From contig VWZL01004631.1 of the NCBI GenBank assembly GCA_013396915.1, forward strand, positions 269,738-333,737: a DNA stretch of 64,000 bases. Direction: 5' to 3'. Below, in pieces: positions 27,473-40,200 of this stretch (within the stretch, counting starts at the first letter, position 1; each line of letters begins with the position of its first letter). A model generated the notes under the pieces. The model saw nothing but the letters and a program-made list of their open reading frames with translations, was not told the origin of the DNA and ran no database searches. A program made the translations under genes and the position numbers. This DNA comes from Stercorarius parasiticus. Taxonomy: Eukaryota > Chordata > Aves > Charadriiformes > Stercorariidae.

Positions 27473-28510
27473 TGACTGGCCATACTAATTCAGATCAAAG
27501 GTTGATCAAGTCTAATGTGCAGTATCCAATAAGAACCTATATTAGATGCCCAGAGAAGGACTAAAAGTGCATGACTCCTAACTGGTATGCTCTCTTTGCT
27601 CACCCACTCTGTGATGGTCTGCTGATCAGGCGCTTCCCAACTTTGATGCTCGCTCTCTTCTGTTTTAAGAAGGCCAAAGGTATTTCTTCCTTGAATTCAT
27701 AAATGTTTCTTGAAACTAAGTAATCTTCTGGTTTCCACAATGTTCTGTAGCAATGACTTCCATGGTTTAATAATACCGTATGTGGAAAAAGTCTCTCTTG
27801 CTTTTAATTCATCAAATTAAGTTGATGCCACCTGATACATATTACAAAAAATGGTGAATAACTGCTTCTCTACATGCCACTCCATTTATATAATCATCTC
27901 TCTATGTATCCCTTCCCTCGTTCCTAGATGAAGAATTTCTGTTCATTACCCAGTTCCTTGCACTGAGCTGCTCCAGAGCTTTCATTATCAATAATAGAAC
28001 TATTTTTTAGTTCTACTGCACGTTTGGGGAACAGGGAATCATAATCACACAAAGCACTAAAGAGTTATGAACATATGTAGGTAAAGTGATGATTTGTCTC
28101 AAAGTCAGAATTGTTTTTCTGCCAGGTGCATCACTTTATAATAATCAACAATGAGTTTCATCTGCAAGCTTAATGCTCAATCACTCAGTACCCCAAGATA
28201 GTTCTGAAATAATTCATTTAGCTTTCCCTTTTATTATCCTGCGTATTTTAGTATCATCAGTAACTTTGTCAACTCTTTCCTCTCTGTATTAACACCATCT
28301 ACAAATATGTTGAACAACTACAAATAGGAAGCTGTGTGACGCCACTGATGAGTTTCCTCCACTGTGAAAATAGACCATTTCTTCTTACCCTTTATTACCT
28401 TTTTTTTGACCTAATCTATGAAAATGTCTTCTCTTTTATGCAACGGTAACTTAATTTTTTGAAAAACCTTTGCTGAACGGAAATCTATGAAATCTCTCCA
28501 TATACAGTAA
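27473..28510 (-). mobile_element. Ancient CR1/L3-type LINE: decayed end of reverse transcriptase plus 3' UTR
   Basis: Read on the minus strand, the segment aligns by eye with the amniote CR1-type pattern. Near 28310 a GTTGTTCAACATATTTGTAG core corresponds to the reverse-transcriptase LFNIF block. Near 28250 it reads GATGATACTAAAATA (the ADDTK region) and near 28130 AAAGTGATGCACCTGG. The 3' end reads GATCAACCTTTGATCTGAAT followed by TAGTATGGCC, the end seen in turtle and crocodile CR1s (GGTCTGACCCAGTATGGCC). Many stops and small indels are present, so it is long dead. The 5' limit is uncertain by tens of bases. The terminus is different from the ATTCTATG-ended avian CR1s in this window, implying an older family. 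Confidence 0.82.
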
Positions 28511-30175
28511 ACTTGTTAATTTTGCTTAATTAAAGAGAGGTTCAAAGTTGCATACATCAAGAAAAATGCAATGGAGTGAATTAATTAAATGAAGGGTATG
28601 AAGTACAGCTGTATCTTCTAGACACTAAGTATTCCCTGAATGTATCTTTAGAAATTCCTTTTCAGCCTCCAAACAGATTAGAGCCACACAGCTTCAAGAT
28701 CTAGTGTATAAATGCATACAATTTTTAATTTATTTATCTTAAAGAGAACCTTTGCTGACACCTAGCAGATAAATGATTAATTGCACTTCTTACCATTTTT
28801 ATGGAAGCCCTACATTTAATATTTTAGAGCCCAAAATGAAAAGTTTTTCCAGACAGAGAATAGATGGCACTCATATGCATAAAAAGCCACACACTTGCAG
28901 AGTAAACAGAAGTGCAAGTTACAAGCATAATGAAGTATTTCCTAAAATTAGATCTTTGGATACAGATATTCTCATTTGTGTAATTCCAAACATCTGCTCA
29001 AATGTAAGCAGATAATAGCCTTAAGACAAAAAATAAAAATCCATGCAATGCAGAAAACAGTATATAACTTCAGAGCCCTGATAACTTACTAGACAGGAAG
29101 CTTTACTACTAGCACTACTAGAGAAGGACCTCCTTCTACCCACAAAATAATATTGTCCAATTATGTAGGATGAAACAAATTAGGAAGGAATTAATACAAA
29201 TCAAAATTACGTAGTCTTATTTGCTGCACTGTCAGTTTCCAAGCACTCTGCACCCCTGCTCCTTCCTAAGCTTGACAGAGAGTCTGGGAACAGGTCCAAT
29301 GCATGAGGCTGCTCATGGCTGAACCACCTCCTTCTCCCACGGTCAGAGCCAACCCTGAGACTTTTTGCCACTACAGGTCTTCAGTTCAGATCTTACACTT
29401 TCACTCCTCTGGAGCAATCACCATTAGAGACTCAACCAACTCAAAGAGAAACATTCATGGAAAAATGAAAAAAACCCAAAACCAACGATTTACACATTTG
29501 CATCCTGCTTCATTGTTCTCATCATTCTCTGGATACAGGGAAAAACACAGCTAACGCACACTCTGCAGAAGTTCTCTGTTCTTTTGCTTCCACTGATCTT
29601 TAACTCCTGAGCCACAACTTTGATAACTAATTCCTGTTCTGGTGATACAGCCCTAGGTTGGAGACACCATTTCTGACTCAGGAATCTCTCAGTCACAATT
29701 GAGAAAGGCTGGAAGAGTGTAAGAATAGCATCGGTACACATCTGGCTTACCCTTTCGCTCTTCTCCAGTGACCTCTTACTCAATTACAGAGAAACAACAT
29801 GAAGCTATATGGCCTTTTCGTCCAACCTAATACAGCCATTCTTATGGTAGTTGGGGATATACCACTGTCTTCTAACTACTATGTCAAGTGTCTGATAAGA
29901 GGTTTCAAATGTGATGTATTACTGTGTTGACTTTTCTAAGATATACCATCTCTCTCAACTTATCAATATATTCCTATAGGAAAATTTTACAAGAACTACA
30001 CTTCACTGATTTGATCACCTCCAGTATCTGCAATACTATTCTCAATGCTATATATAATTGTATAATTTTATCTTTCCCTCGGCTATTAATTTCAGTTCCA
30101 CTTCAATCTTGTCATCCGTCTACCTGATATAATTTTGAAATTGGAAAATTCATTCCTTTTAGAGAAGATGGAGTA

Positions 30176-30240
30176 AGAGGTGGGTTTGGGTTGTTTGGGG
30201 TTGTTGTTTTTTGGATTTTAGGTTTGTTTTTTTTTTTCAG
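30176..30240 (+). repeat. G-run/T-run low-complexity segment
   Basis: The plus strand has GGTGGGTTTGGGTTGTTTGG with GGG-type runs at 30182, 30188 and 30197, then GGATTTTAGG and a T13 run ending CAG. Three runs of three or more G plus GG pairs could support at most a two-tier quadruplex. Confidence 0.6.
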
Positions 30241-33200
30241 TAAGAGCTGTGTAAGGACAAACAGTTTCCCACATTTCAGAGTCATCCTGAATCATGCCCC
30301 AGAAGATGATGATCACTTCCCAAAGATTTTCTCAAGATAACATTCCAGACTTTCTTGCATTCCTCGTTCTTTGCAACATCCAACACTTCAAAAATCTTTG
30401 ATGTAACTTCTGCCCCTTTCTCCAACAATTTAAGTATTAGCTCTGCTACAAGTTTCCATTTTTATTACCTTAGCTGGTAGGCCCACCAACCTGAAAGGCC
30501 TCTGGATATATTGGTTGCTCAACCATACTGGAATTTCACATGAAAGAAAATATGTCAGTGAAATTCCCCAAATGGCAAGTGATTCTTTCTGAATTCATAG
30601 CTGTTCAAACACTATCTTGCTAAGACTGAAACGTGTTTCTTGAGACAGATCTTGTCAAAGGATGAAATTTCAAAAGCACTTATATAAGCTGAAAAAAACA
30701 AGCCCTCCTGAACCACGAAATGAGGTACAGGTTTCAACATATCATCCTTTTACGGGTTACTCATGAGAATCTGAAAATCCCACCTGAAAAGACATAAGAC
30801 TAGAATTTTTAAGAGGTCTAAGCTGCTCAGGTCTGAAAGCCATCAAGGATTGAGCACTGACTTCTTCAGGGTCCTTTCTGAAAAAATCTCAACCTATATC
30901 TTTTAAGCTTCCACAGGTAAAAGCTTACAACAGCTACAAATGATGGCTTGACAATGGGGGGAAAAAAGATGATAAAGATGGCAATGGCAGCAGTCAGAGG
31001 TAATGCTTCTGCATCTTCCTATAGACCTAGTCATAAAGAAGCTTTTGATGGTGGTCTCAGAAGCAGCTTAATCTTCTGCACTGGGGCATGAAGCGGCTGC
31101 AGCGTGGATGGCTGTAAAGGAAGAAACAGATCAGGAGGAATAAAATGAAGGAAAAGAGAGAGAGAAAGCAGACTACCATCTAATTATGTCCTTGGTGGAA
31201 GAGGAACTCAGAAAAATATCAAGATGAAAAAGCTTTAAGTCAGCACCTTCCCCTTAATGCAAAGAGTGGATGTGAAGCTAATAAATACCATCTCACCAAC
31301 CTACAACAGTCAGTTCCCTTCCCTTGGACTCTCAACTGATAATGAGGTGAAGGGGAACAAAAACAAAACCAAAAGATCCAATGCTTGGCTTCCTTCAAGC
31401 CTAATTTCTCCACGGAACAGATAGAATAAGTACAATCACATAATTGCATATTTCGTATTTCTGTGCTCAAGTTGTAGCATGGTTTTCTGGAAACGTGACT
31501 TTAAAAGCTGCATGCACATCCAACAAAGGTTCTACAAAACAACCACTGCAAATACTATGCCACTGCATTGATTTGTACCTAAAGAAAGCATTACAGAACA
31601 AACCCAATTATATTAAGATACTAAGATACCACTTCAAGGTGTTTTCATTGAAGCGGTCACTGAGATACCAATTCACGATGCTAACTGGTCCACAAAAGGT
31701 GTAGAGAAACCTTTCACTTTAAAGGAGGACTTCACATGAAAGATAGTTTCAAAGAAGCAGATCTAAAGCCAAGATATCTCACAACTTTGCCAAACATTTT
31801 ATTTCGGAAAATATTTTTGTTTAGCTATTGCTGAGTTAATTTTCTTAAGCTGAAAGCCTGGTGAACCTTTTAATTATTTTGGGTTCACAACGTATAAAGT
31901 CATGAACTTTGCTGCTGCCTCTAATTTTGCCCATTTCCTGCCTCTACTCACTCCAGAAGCAATGCAAGGACAAAATTAAATAAAATGTTTTTATATATTA
32001 AATAGTCTTAAATTATATATAGTCTTAACCATCCCATGACTGCCAAAAGGTAAACTGGCATTCGTGTATTCCATATATAGCACGACATTGTACGTGCATC
32101 CACACATATGTAAATAAGTATATACCTGGGTCTTGCACAAACTTTGGGCATCATTAGAAAGTTTGTAAAATATAGTAAGCATTAAAGTAATATGCAGTTT
32201 GGCTGAAGAATCAAAGACACTTTGAACGGATTTTGTATGACCATTATAGCCTACAGTTATAAAAATAGCAGGTACATTGACATGTCTTAAATTTTCTTCC
32301 TCAATTTTTCACATTTTGTTCCATTATTTGTAAACAAGTAATCTATTTCAGCCCATTTTACACCTTATTTCATTTTGACACTTATTTACTGTCCTCACAT
32401 GGAATACAAGCTTAGCAACACTACAAAAAGTCAGTTGTTTAACCCTTGCCTTTGTACCCAAAGTTGCAACATTTGGAACAAGCTCCCTGTTGGCAGACCA
32501 TGACTTCCTCCAGTCCAAAAAACTCACTTATTACCACAGTAAAACCACAATGATCAAATATATCATGTCACAAATTCATAGGAGAGTGACAATGTAAGCT
32601 TAGGAATGAGACTTCTTTACAGGATCAAGCAGGAAATAAAGTGGGCCATAATGAGAAGCTTCAATTTAGCCAACGATACCTGAAAGAACAGCAAAAGGCA
32701 GATGACGCACATTCTTCGACCCCCAGTTCTGCCCTCTGTGGAAGTCTTTAAAGAAAAACTACCTCACACGTAAAGAAGAAAAACTCACATTCAAATACGT
32801 CTAAATGCTAATGTATTTCCTCTCAAACACTTTCCTACAGTTTACCAAACCATTAGGATCTGAGCAATAAGATCCATCAGCTGTCCAGTTAAACATCCAC
32901 TTAAAGGGACAACATTGCTGATACAATCTTCCAGTCGTTCTGCCAAGTTTGCTACCACAAAGTGTGTGTGTGGGATCACTGTGCTCTGTAACGAGGAGGG
33001 AGCAATGGTAAGAGGGACAACTGTCTCCTTTTAGCAATCTTGTTTCTAGCTGAGAAGGTGGAAGTCAGAGCAGCTTTTCTTCCACTCCCAACCATCTGTT
33101 ATAAAACCTCATACAGGGCAGTTCTGCATCAGCAATTATTATTGATAAAAGAAAAGTGCTCTGCCACAATCTTTAAAACAGGATGTTTAATTTTATCAGC

Positions 33201-34499
33201 CTACAGAGGAACTTACTCTTTCATGGAGCTACTGACTAACAGCAGTCTCGATTACTCACCCCCACACACCCCCTTTCCCCAATATGCAGCACGTTCTGTG
33301 CCAACAATCTCCCCTGAGTTTAACACTATCATCTGTGTTTTAGGGGGAAAGGGGAAACCTGACCTCACACAGCATTTTACTAAGAAAGCCTAGAAGTCAG
33401 AGGGCATTAGTACAAATACCACAAAAATAAAAATAAGGAAAATAAAACAGAGGGGGGGAAAAAATCCACAACCCAAAACACAATAGAAGCAATACTTTGT
33501 GTTCCTATTTTAAGTGCCTCTCTCAATGCTATATGCATAGCAGCTAAAGGCAAGCTGGAAACCAGCCAGGTCCTGGCTGCCAGCAAAAATTTTGTCACCT
33601 CCTTTGAACATCTGAAGTATGTTTACCCAATAGATTTCATTAAATTACACTTCCATTAGGAAGCATACAATGTTGATACTCATCTCAAAGATAAAAGGGA
33701 TTGCTAAGAGGCATGTCATCCTGCTCCCCAGCTGATTGCTATTTCTGGGCCAATCAAGGAAAGGAGCCAGAACAATACTTAGTTAAAAAAATGCAGCATC
33801 TCCCCAAGGACTACATACTAAGAGACTGCAGCTCCATTATCAAAATGAGCATATCATTAATGACAATACACATACAGTACGTTATTTTAATACAACTCAT
33901 ACACAACAAACAAGCTGTATTTGGGTCATTAGCTGAATTTGTAAAGCAGTATTTCCAAGGGTTAGAAACTCCTTATTGCAAAACTCCTTATTGAGATATG
34001 AAGTTTATAGGTCGGGGGCGTGGGGGGTGAACAAATATTTTATATGATCCCAAAATACAGTGAATATAATAACACCGTGTGGTTTGAAGTGCATTGTAGT
34101 AGCTAACAGAACAATAGGTTATTCAAACCTAAGTTCCCATTTTAAAGTAAAGCAGAAGTAATTTAAAACACCAGGCACTGTTTTGCTAAGCATCTATGAG
34201 GGATAATGAAAACAAAATGCCACTGATGCAGTTTATACTGTATGTATCACCTTTTAAATTATTATTACAGTACAGTTAAAAAGAATGCAAAAAGGGACTC
34301 AAAGCAAATATTACATACGTTAAAAAAATTCTATAGAAGAAAACATGCTGATTGTGAGGCAAAGCACTGGGGAGGGAACAACACAAGAGACTCAGATACA
34401 CAAGTCCACTAGGACTGTTCAGCTGTTATCCTACAGTAGGCTGAGCCTTTCCTAGTGGAGAGGAGGAGATATCTTTGTCTCTAAGCATTGGTGTTAGAT

Positions 34500-35260
34500 G
34501 TATGATGTTTACTGTGCTTCCTAATCTCCAATTCACATAACAGCAATAAAGGGAAGAGGACAAAACCAAACCCATGCTAATTAAAACCCGAAAGGGCTGG
34601 GAGGGGTTAGCTCTTTACAGTCAAGCTCTGCCCAGTCCTTTTGCAGCAATCTGTGATTATTAATCTCTAAAAACACTCCTTGCTCAATATTCTGCAATCT
34701 AGACTTCAGCAATCTCTTTCAACATGCAGAAAACCTTTCGGTTTAGCCATATTTGACATATCATATGAACTCCAATTACCCATCTTTTTGCAATTAATCA
34801 TCTCACAATTACATTTCCTGCACTTATAAGCGTCCAGCTGGGAACTGAGTTTTAATCTAGGAAATAAAAAAAAAAAAAGATTCAGGTTTCTAACAAATTA
34901 CTTCTAATTAACCAGAACCTTTTCTAGTCATTCCAACCTAAGGACGCCTACAGCAAATGAAAGAATTTATTGTTTGCATTCTTAATGATATTTTAAAATT
35001 TCATTTCAATTTCCCCAATGAGTAACTTCCAGGAAATTCACCACACTTATATCTACTTAAACAAACATTCTGTTAAGCAGGAAATGCACAACAAAAAACC
35101 TCGGGGAAGAAAAAGAGAGCTGGTATTACTCTGAGCAGAAAAGCTGCTAAATAAAGCTCAAGGATCAGATGCTAATTAATAGCAATTTCCAACAGTACAC
35201 TGCAGCTACACAGCACCCAGGCCCTGCCAGAGTTATTGGAAATCTTAAAACTACATTTCC
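34500..35260. promoter_or_regulatory. Candidate conserved intronic element (homeodomain-site-rich)
   Basis: The block is rich in TAAT/ATTA words, such as GATTATTAATC, CTCCAATTACCC, GCAATTAATCATC and GCTAATTAATAGCAATT, in otherwise complex sequence. No repeat or coding frame is present. Assignment rests on composition only. Confidence 0.25.
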
Positions 35261-36989
35261 AAATAATGGTTTAGAAATTAAAGGTATCTTTTTTTCAGAA
35301 AAAAAATGGTCAATTCTACTGATATAAGGCAGCAATTTATAGTCTGTAAAAAGGAAGTGGATTAAATCAAGCCACCTAGTTAGATAACTCAGGAAACTAA
35401 GTCAATGGTGGTTAAACAGCACATGAAAGAGCTTTGTCCCACAACTTCCAGTGATTTCCCCAGGGAAAGATTTGGAATAAGAACCATGCAAAACACACTG
35501 CACGATTGGGAACTGCTTGGTATCACAGGGAGGTAACATGAGGTAAGTATCAAATGTAACAGTTTCATTTACATTAGGTCTTATCAATTTTCTCCAACTG
35601 TTTCAGAAAGTCAATGCAACCATCTGACAGAATATGATTGTTGCACAGTAAAGTACACCTTTCATGTTCTTTGGACAGTCAAATACCAGAGGTTTTCTGT
35701 CAATTATGCAGTATCACAGATGTACATCCCAAATCTGGCCATCTAACTAAAAGAAAAAATATACAGCTGAAAAATGCTTTTGAGAGCTACCTTTAATTAA
35801 TACATAATAGATAAGTCAGTCTAACTGCAGAAATATCTCTGCTTAAAAGGTTGATGTTCATTAACCTGCTACCAAAGTTTCCACAATACAAAACATGACT
35901 GCACTAATTGGCTAATTGATTCAATACCAAGTTAAAGTAGTTAATTATTCTGGAAAAGAGTTATTTTTAATATACCTGAAGCCTTCCAAAACTGTTAAAT
36001 TTTATATGCCTGAATCAACCTCCCTTTACTTTGACCTTCACTAACTACCTCTGTAGGCACTTTGAGAACACCAAAACCGTCTGTACATTCTTGTTTTTAT
36101 ATATAACAGAGGTCCAGTTGTGACTGCAGACATCCTTTAACTCATTTACAAGGGAAAGACAACAAAACCAGTAGAACTTCCTCTGCCACTACTAAAATTT
36201 AGCAAATTGTAATTCCTGCCACAACAGCTACACCTCCCACAATCCAGCGTCACAAACCAACTAACACCAGCCTCCCCTTCCCAAACTTCTGCTTAACCTC
36301 TCTATCCAACACACAGAGTACAGCACATTCACTGACATGTGAAGAAAGAGCGGATTCTCCTTGGTGAGATTCACAGATACATCCTTAGCTATTATAGAGT
36401 TAATATTCAAAGCACTCTCTCGTTCTCAGAGATTCCAACCCGGGAGTTGCGTGAAACATCATGGAACATCTACTAATACATTCCCAATCTACCTGTGAGT
36501 GCACTTTCAATAGCGATAAAGGAAGACCTGCATGAAGCAGCAGCAAGAACATGATGGAAAAGTTCATCTTGGTTGTGAAATCGGTCACCAAAAGACAGAG
36601 CGAAAAGCCTCGGTGACAAAAAGAGGACAGCATGAAAGTGCAGCAAGTTTTTACTTTTAAAGCCCCTCATCAGACTAAAATGGCACCTTGAGAGACTAAT
36701 TTAGACAGGCTACAGGCTTCAGTGGGAACTCTGTTCACAGCTATCAATCAAAATGGGCATTCCAATTCCGAAAAGAGTGCAAGATACTCGATATTTCAGT
36801 GCGTGCCCTAAGTCAGCACTACGAAATCCCACCAGCAGCCCTCCACGCTGGTACACAAAAGACCCCGCACTGCTCACCCAGACATTAGCCCACAGGCAGA
36901 CGTGCCTAGCTATGTGATAGAAAAGCATTACTTGAGCAGTTTGTATCAAGCAATTTTCAAAGTCAGAAAGGCCGAGGACAGGGAACTTA

Positions 36990-37220
36990 CAGGTCCCTTG
37001 GGACATCTGGCACAGCTCCCAAAGTTCATGCCAACATTTTATCAGGGTCCAGCTTGGCAAGGCCCATGGCTGGGCAGGGCCATGGGGAGCTGGAAAGTAG
37101 CATCCCCCGGCATCCCTGGAGCAGAGACACACGGCCCTGAAATAAGGCCCGGGGCCATGGGAGGGTGGAGGAGGATGCTCAGGGCCCTTAAGGGCTACTG
37201 GTGCCCTCAGGGCCCTCACC
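36990..37220. other. GC-rich island in AT-rich intron
   Basis: About 230 bp is, by eye, over 60% G+C with repeated GGCCATGG/GGGCCC-type words, inside sequence nearer 37-40%. Frames are open across it on both strands (minus 36719-37306, 195 codons; plus 36902-37417, 171 codons). Neither translation resembles a family I know, and both are low-complexity (Pro/Gly/Ala/His-rich) where they cross the island. Openness is therefore probably a by-product of few TAA/TAG/TGA words in GC-rich DNA. Origin is unknown. Confidence 0.6.
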
Positions 37221-40200
37221 ACCAGAAACTGGGCATAACTTTTGCAAGATTTCATATTAACTGCAGCTTGCAGGGGATGCAGAAAAAAGTCAAGCAGATA
37301 ACACATACTGGATTTACGTCACCATGGAGGAGGCTGGGGTCAAGTCAGAAATATTCTGCATACGAAGCAACCCTGATCTGGGTTAAAGCAAAGGCTGCAT
37401 GTCTGTTGTTAAAATAAACTGCTCTAACATTTTAAAAATAGTTTTACTGGTTTACTGCCCTTGTGTCAGACTTACAAGCCCTGAACCATTAGCAAGTCAG
37501 GAATGAACAGGTGATACAACAGAGAGATTCAGAAGGTAATAGGAGAACATGAGAAATAAAAAGAATTAGAGGAAAAAACACCCTCTCAGCTGTAGTCATT
37601 TAAGTAGGAACACCACAGAGAAAAGCTCTTAAGTGCAAATCTTTCTTATTGCAGTGTTACTTTCACTGGCACATGAAACAGCAATGATAACAGGCTCAAA
37701 AAAAACTTTGAAAATAAAGTTAAAAGATACATGTAACTTAAAACTAACATCTTTTCCTACACAGAAAGGTTAAATTGTGGGGTTGACATTTGCATTTGTT
37801 ACGTTGTCAACGTTTCCTGCCTATCAGCCTATGTACAAACAATATCTAAAGATGTCATCTACATATTTATACCAAAGGAGTTTATGAACAAGACCTGTCA
37901 GTATATTTTAACACCTTTCCAAAACGTCAGCTTTCATCAGGTATAAACACAACATGTTTAATTTATTAGTTTGGTTTAATATAAAAAGTTGACAATCATA
38001 TGTCACCATAACTATTGATAAGGTAAATAAGGACTACAGGAAAACGTCAAAAAGTTATTAAAATATTTCTCAGCTTCCTGAATCAGATTGGATTTATTGC
38101 CTTTTCTCTGTCAATAAGTGCATCACGCATTTTTCTTCATATGGCTATTTTTGAAGTGATGTGTCCAACAGTGAAGCTTACAGACAGACTATAATTCTTG
38201 GAGAATTTGAATTTCATTGTGACTGTATTGGGCAGGGGAAAGGGCTTTGTTTAATGTTAAAAAAAACAATGCACAAATACACAAACTTGTTCACCTGTAT
38301 TTAAACACACACCAAAGATTTCTTCTTCTGATATAAAATATACTAAGCCTGCATAAAAGTTAAAATGTAAGGCACAAGAAACTGCAACTCTGAAGTTGAG
38401 CAAAGCAATACATTTGTTTCCACTTCACTTTCTACACTAGGTGCTTGATTCAATTCCCTCAAGAGGAACGCTACTATCATAGGTCCACCTTCTTTGTTTA
38501 TAATGACAGGAGGACAACCTATTCTCATTTCTTTCTAGATACTTTCGCCCCCCAAGAATACCATCCCCCCCACCACCACTACACAGCCAACACCTAATCA
38601 GCAAGTCATTCCAGTCAGATTGCAATAGATTGCTCTACAGGGAAAAGAAATATCTTATTTATCTGAATGCAAGGATAAACTCCGTTGTATAGATTAGTTC
38701 AAACAATCCTGCCCAAGACAAACTCAGGCCAAATTATGGCCAGTAGCACAGAAAAGTTTAAAGGCAAGGCGGAAACAGAGAATAGACTGTTCATAGACAA
38801 GACCTCTCCTTGCTGGAAGAGGTTTGTTTGTTTTTTTTTTCTCTTCAGCAAGTCCCACTCTACACCTCAGCATAAGACATGGATAAGAATTTGATTATTA
38901 TATAATGAAGCTGATACTATGATTTGATACTACGGACATCAAGAAGTATTGCATGCCACAGCCTCTTAACTGTTCTGTAAAACTTACATGGCAGGGTTAA
39001 GGATAGTGATTTCTTGGAATACAGCAGACATGCTGAACATGCTCCAAGACCTGATTTGGATTTCCTGTTCCTTAAATAACAGGAATTTTACTAATTCATG
39101 GAACTTTTGTGTCAAAAATCACAAACACAGTGAGTATAGTTGGGGACTTAGATAAAGAATATTGTAAGTATCACCCACTAATCCCTTGTGGATATCAGAA
39201 ATTTAGTGCTGAAGACCTTGAAAGCGCATTGAGTATGATGGAAAAGCAGCTTTGTTTTTCTGTTTAAATGACAAGTAGGTGAAAGAATTGACACACGATC
39301 CATCATAAGTGATCTTTATATACTAATCAGGCTAATTGGAAAGACAATTAAAAATAAAAGTAGTCCAAACTTACTAATAACCAGATTTCAGGCTGCAGAA
39401 GCACGCACCCTGATTTCCTTTGTTTGAAATACGGTATGACATGGAGAATGGAAATTTCCAAAGGGCCCAAATATTCCACAAAGGAAGGAAGGACCTCAAA
39501 AGATAGTCTTGCTCCAAAAGGATACATTTAACTACATCGGAACAGGTAGCACTCTTGGAGTTTTTCCACTATTGTTTCTGCAGTGTACATGATTTCAGGT
39601 TTTACTGCAGAATAGATATAGCCCAGTTCTTAGACCAAACATCCTCACTTCAACATGTTCAATGCTGTCTCAAACACCAGTCTTTGGTTCAGATCCTTAT
39701 TTCTGTGTTTGATGCATATCTGAAATGGGGTTTCCAGTTAGTTTTCCTCAAAAAGCAACCCTATTCAGACTCACATGCAGTAAGTGAGGAAAACTGAGGG
39801 ATTCACTTCAAAATCACAGCACTGCCAAACCAAACACCATTACTGTATGTGACGCCCCAAGTGGGATAGAAGTCCTCAGCAAAGAGATTTTTTTAAAACA
39901 TACAAAATGGCTTGAAAACTGGTCCTAGATTATGAGAGAAGGGAACTCAGCAGATGACTTTAGCTACAGAGTACTTTTAGGTACAAATTAAAAGTGAAAA
40001 CTTTAAAGTTTGTCCCAGAAAGAGAAGCAGAAAAAGAAAAGTGAAAACGGGGAGGGAGAGGAGCAAATTTTCCTTATGGTCATTCTAAAATTCACGCATT
40101 TTGAACCAAGATCTCTAGAAGGCACAAGTGCTGAGCCACCAATCTGCATTGCTGAATGCCAGACATGTAGCTCATGAATGGAAAAAGGGGACCTTAATAA

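Noticed and set aside
33966..33993. 13-bp direct repeat AAACTCCTTATTG, two copies 15 bp apart
   Set aside because: A trivial micro-duplication. Not evidence of a target-site duplication or of any element.
36719..37306. 195-codon minus-strand frame as a protein gene
   Set aside because: The translation is low-complexity across a GC-rich block, no family was recognised, the opposite strand is open too, and no splice context supports it. Kept only as a finding.
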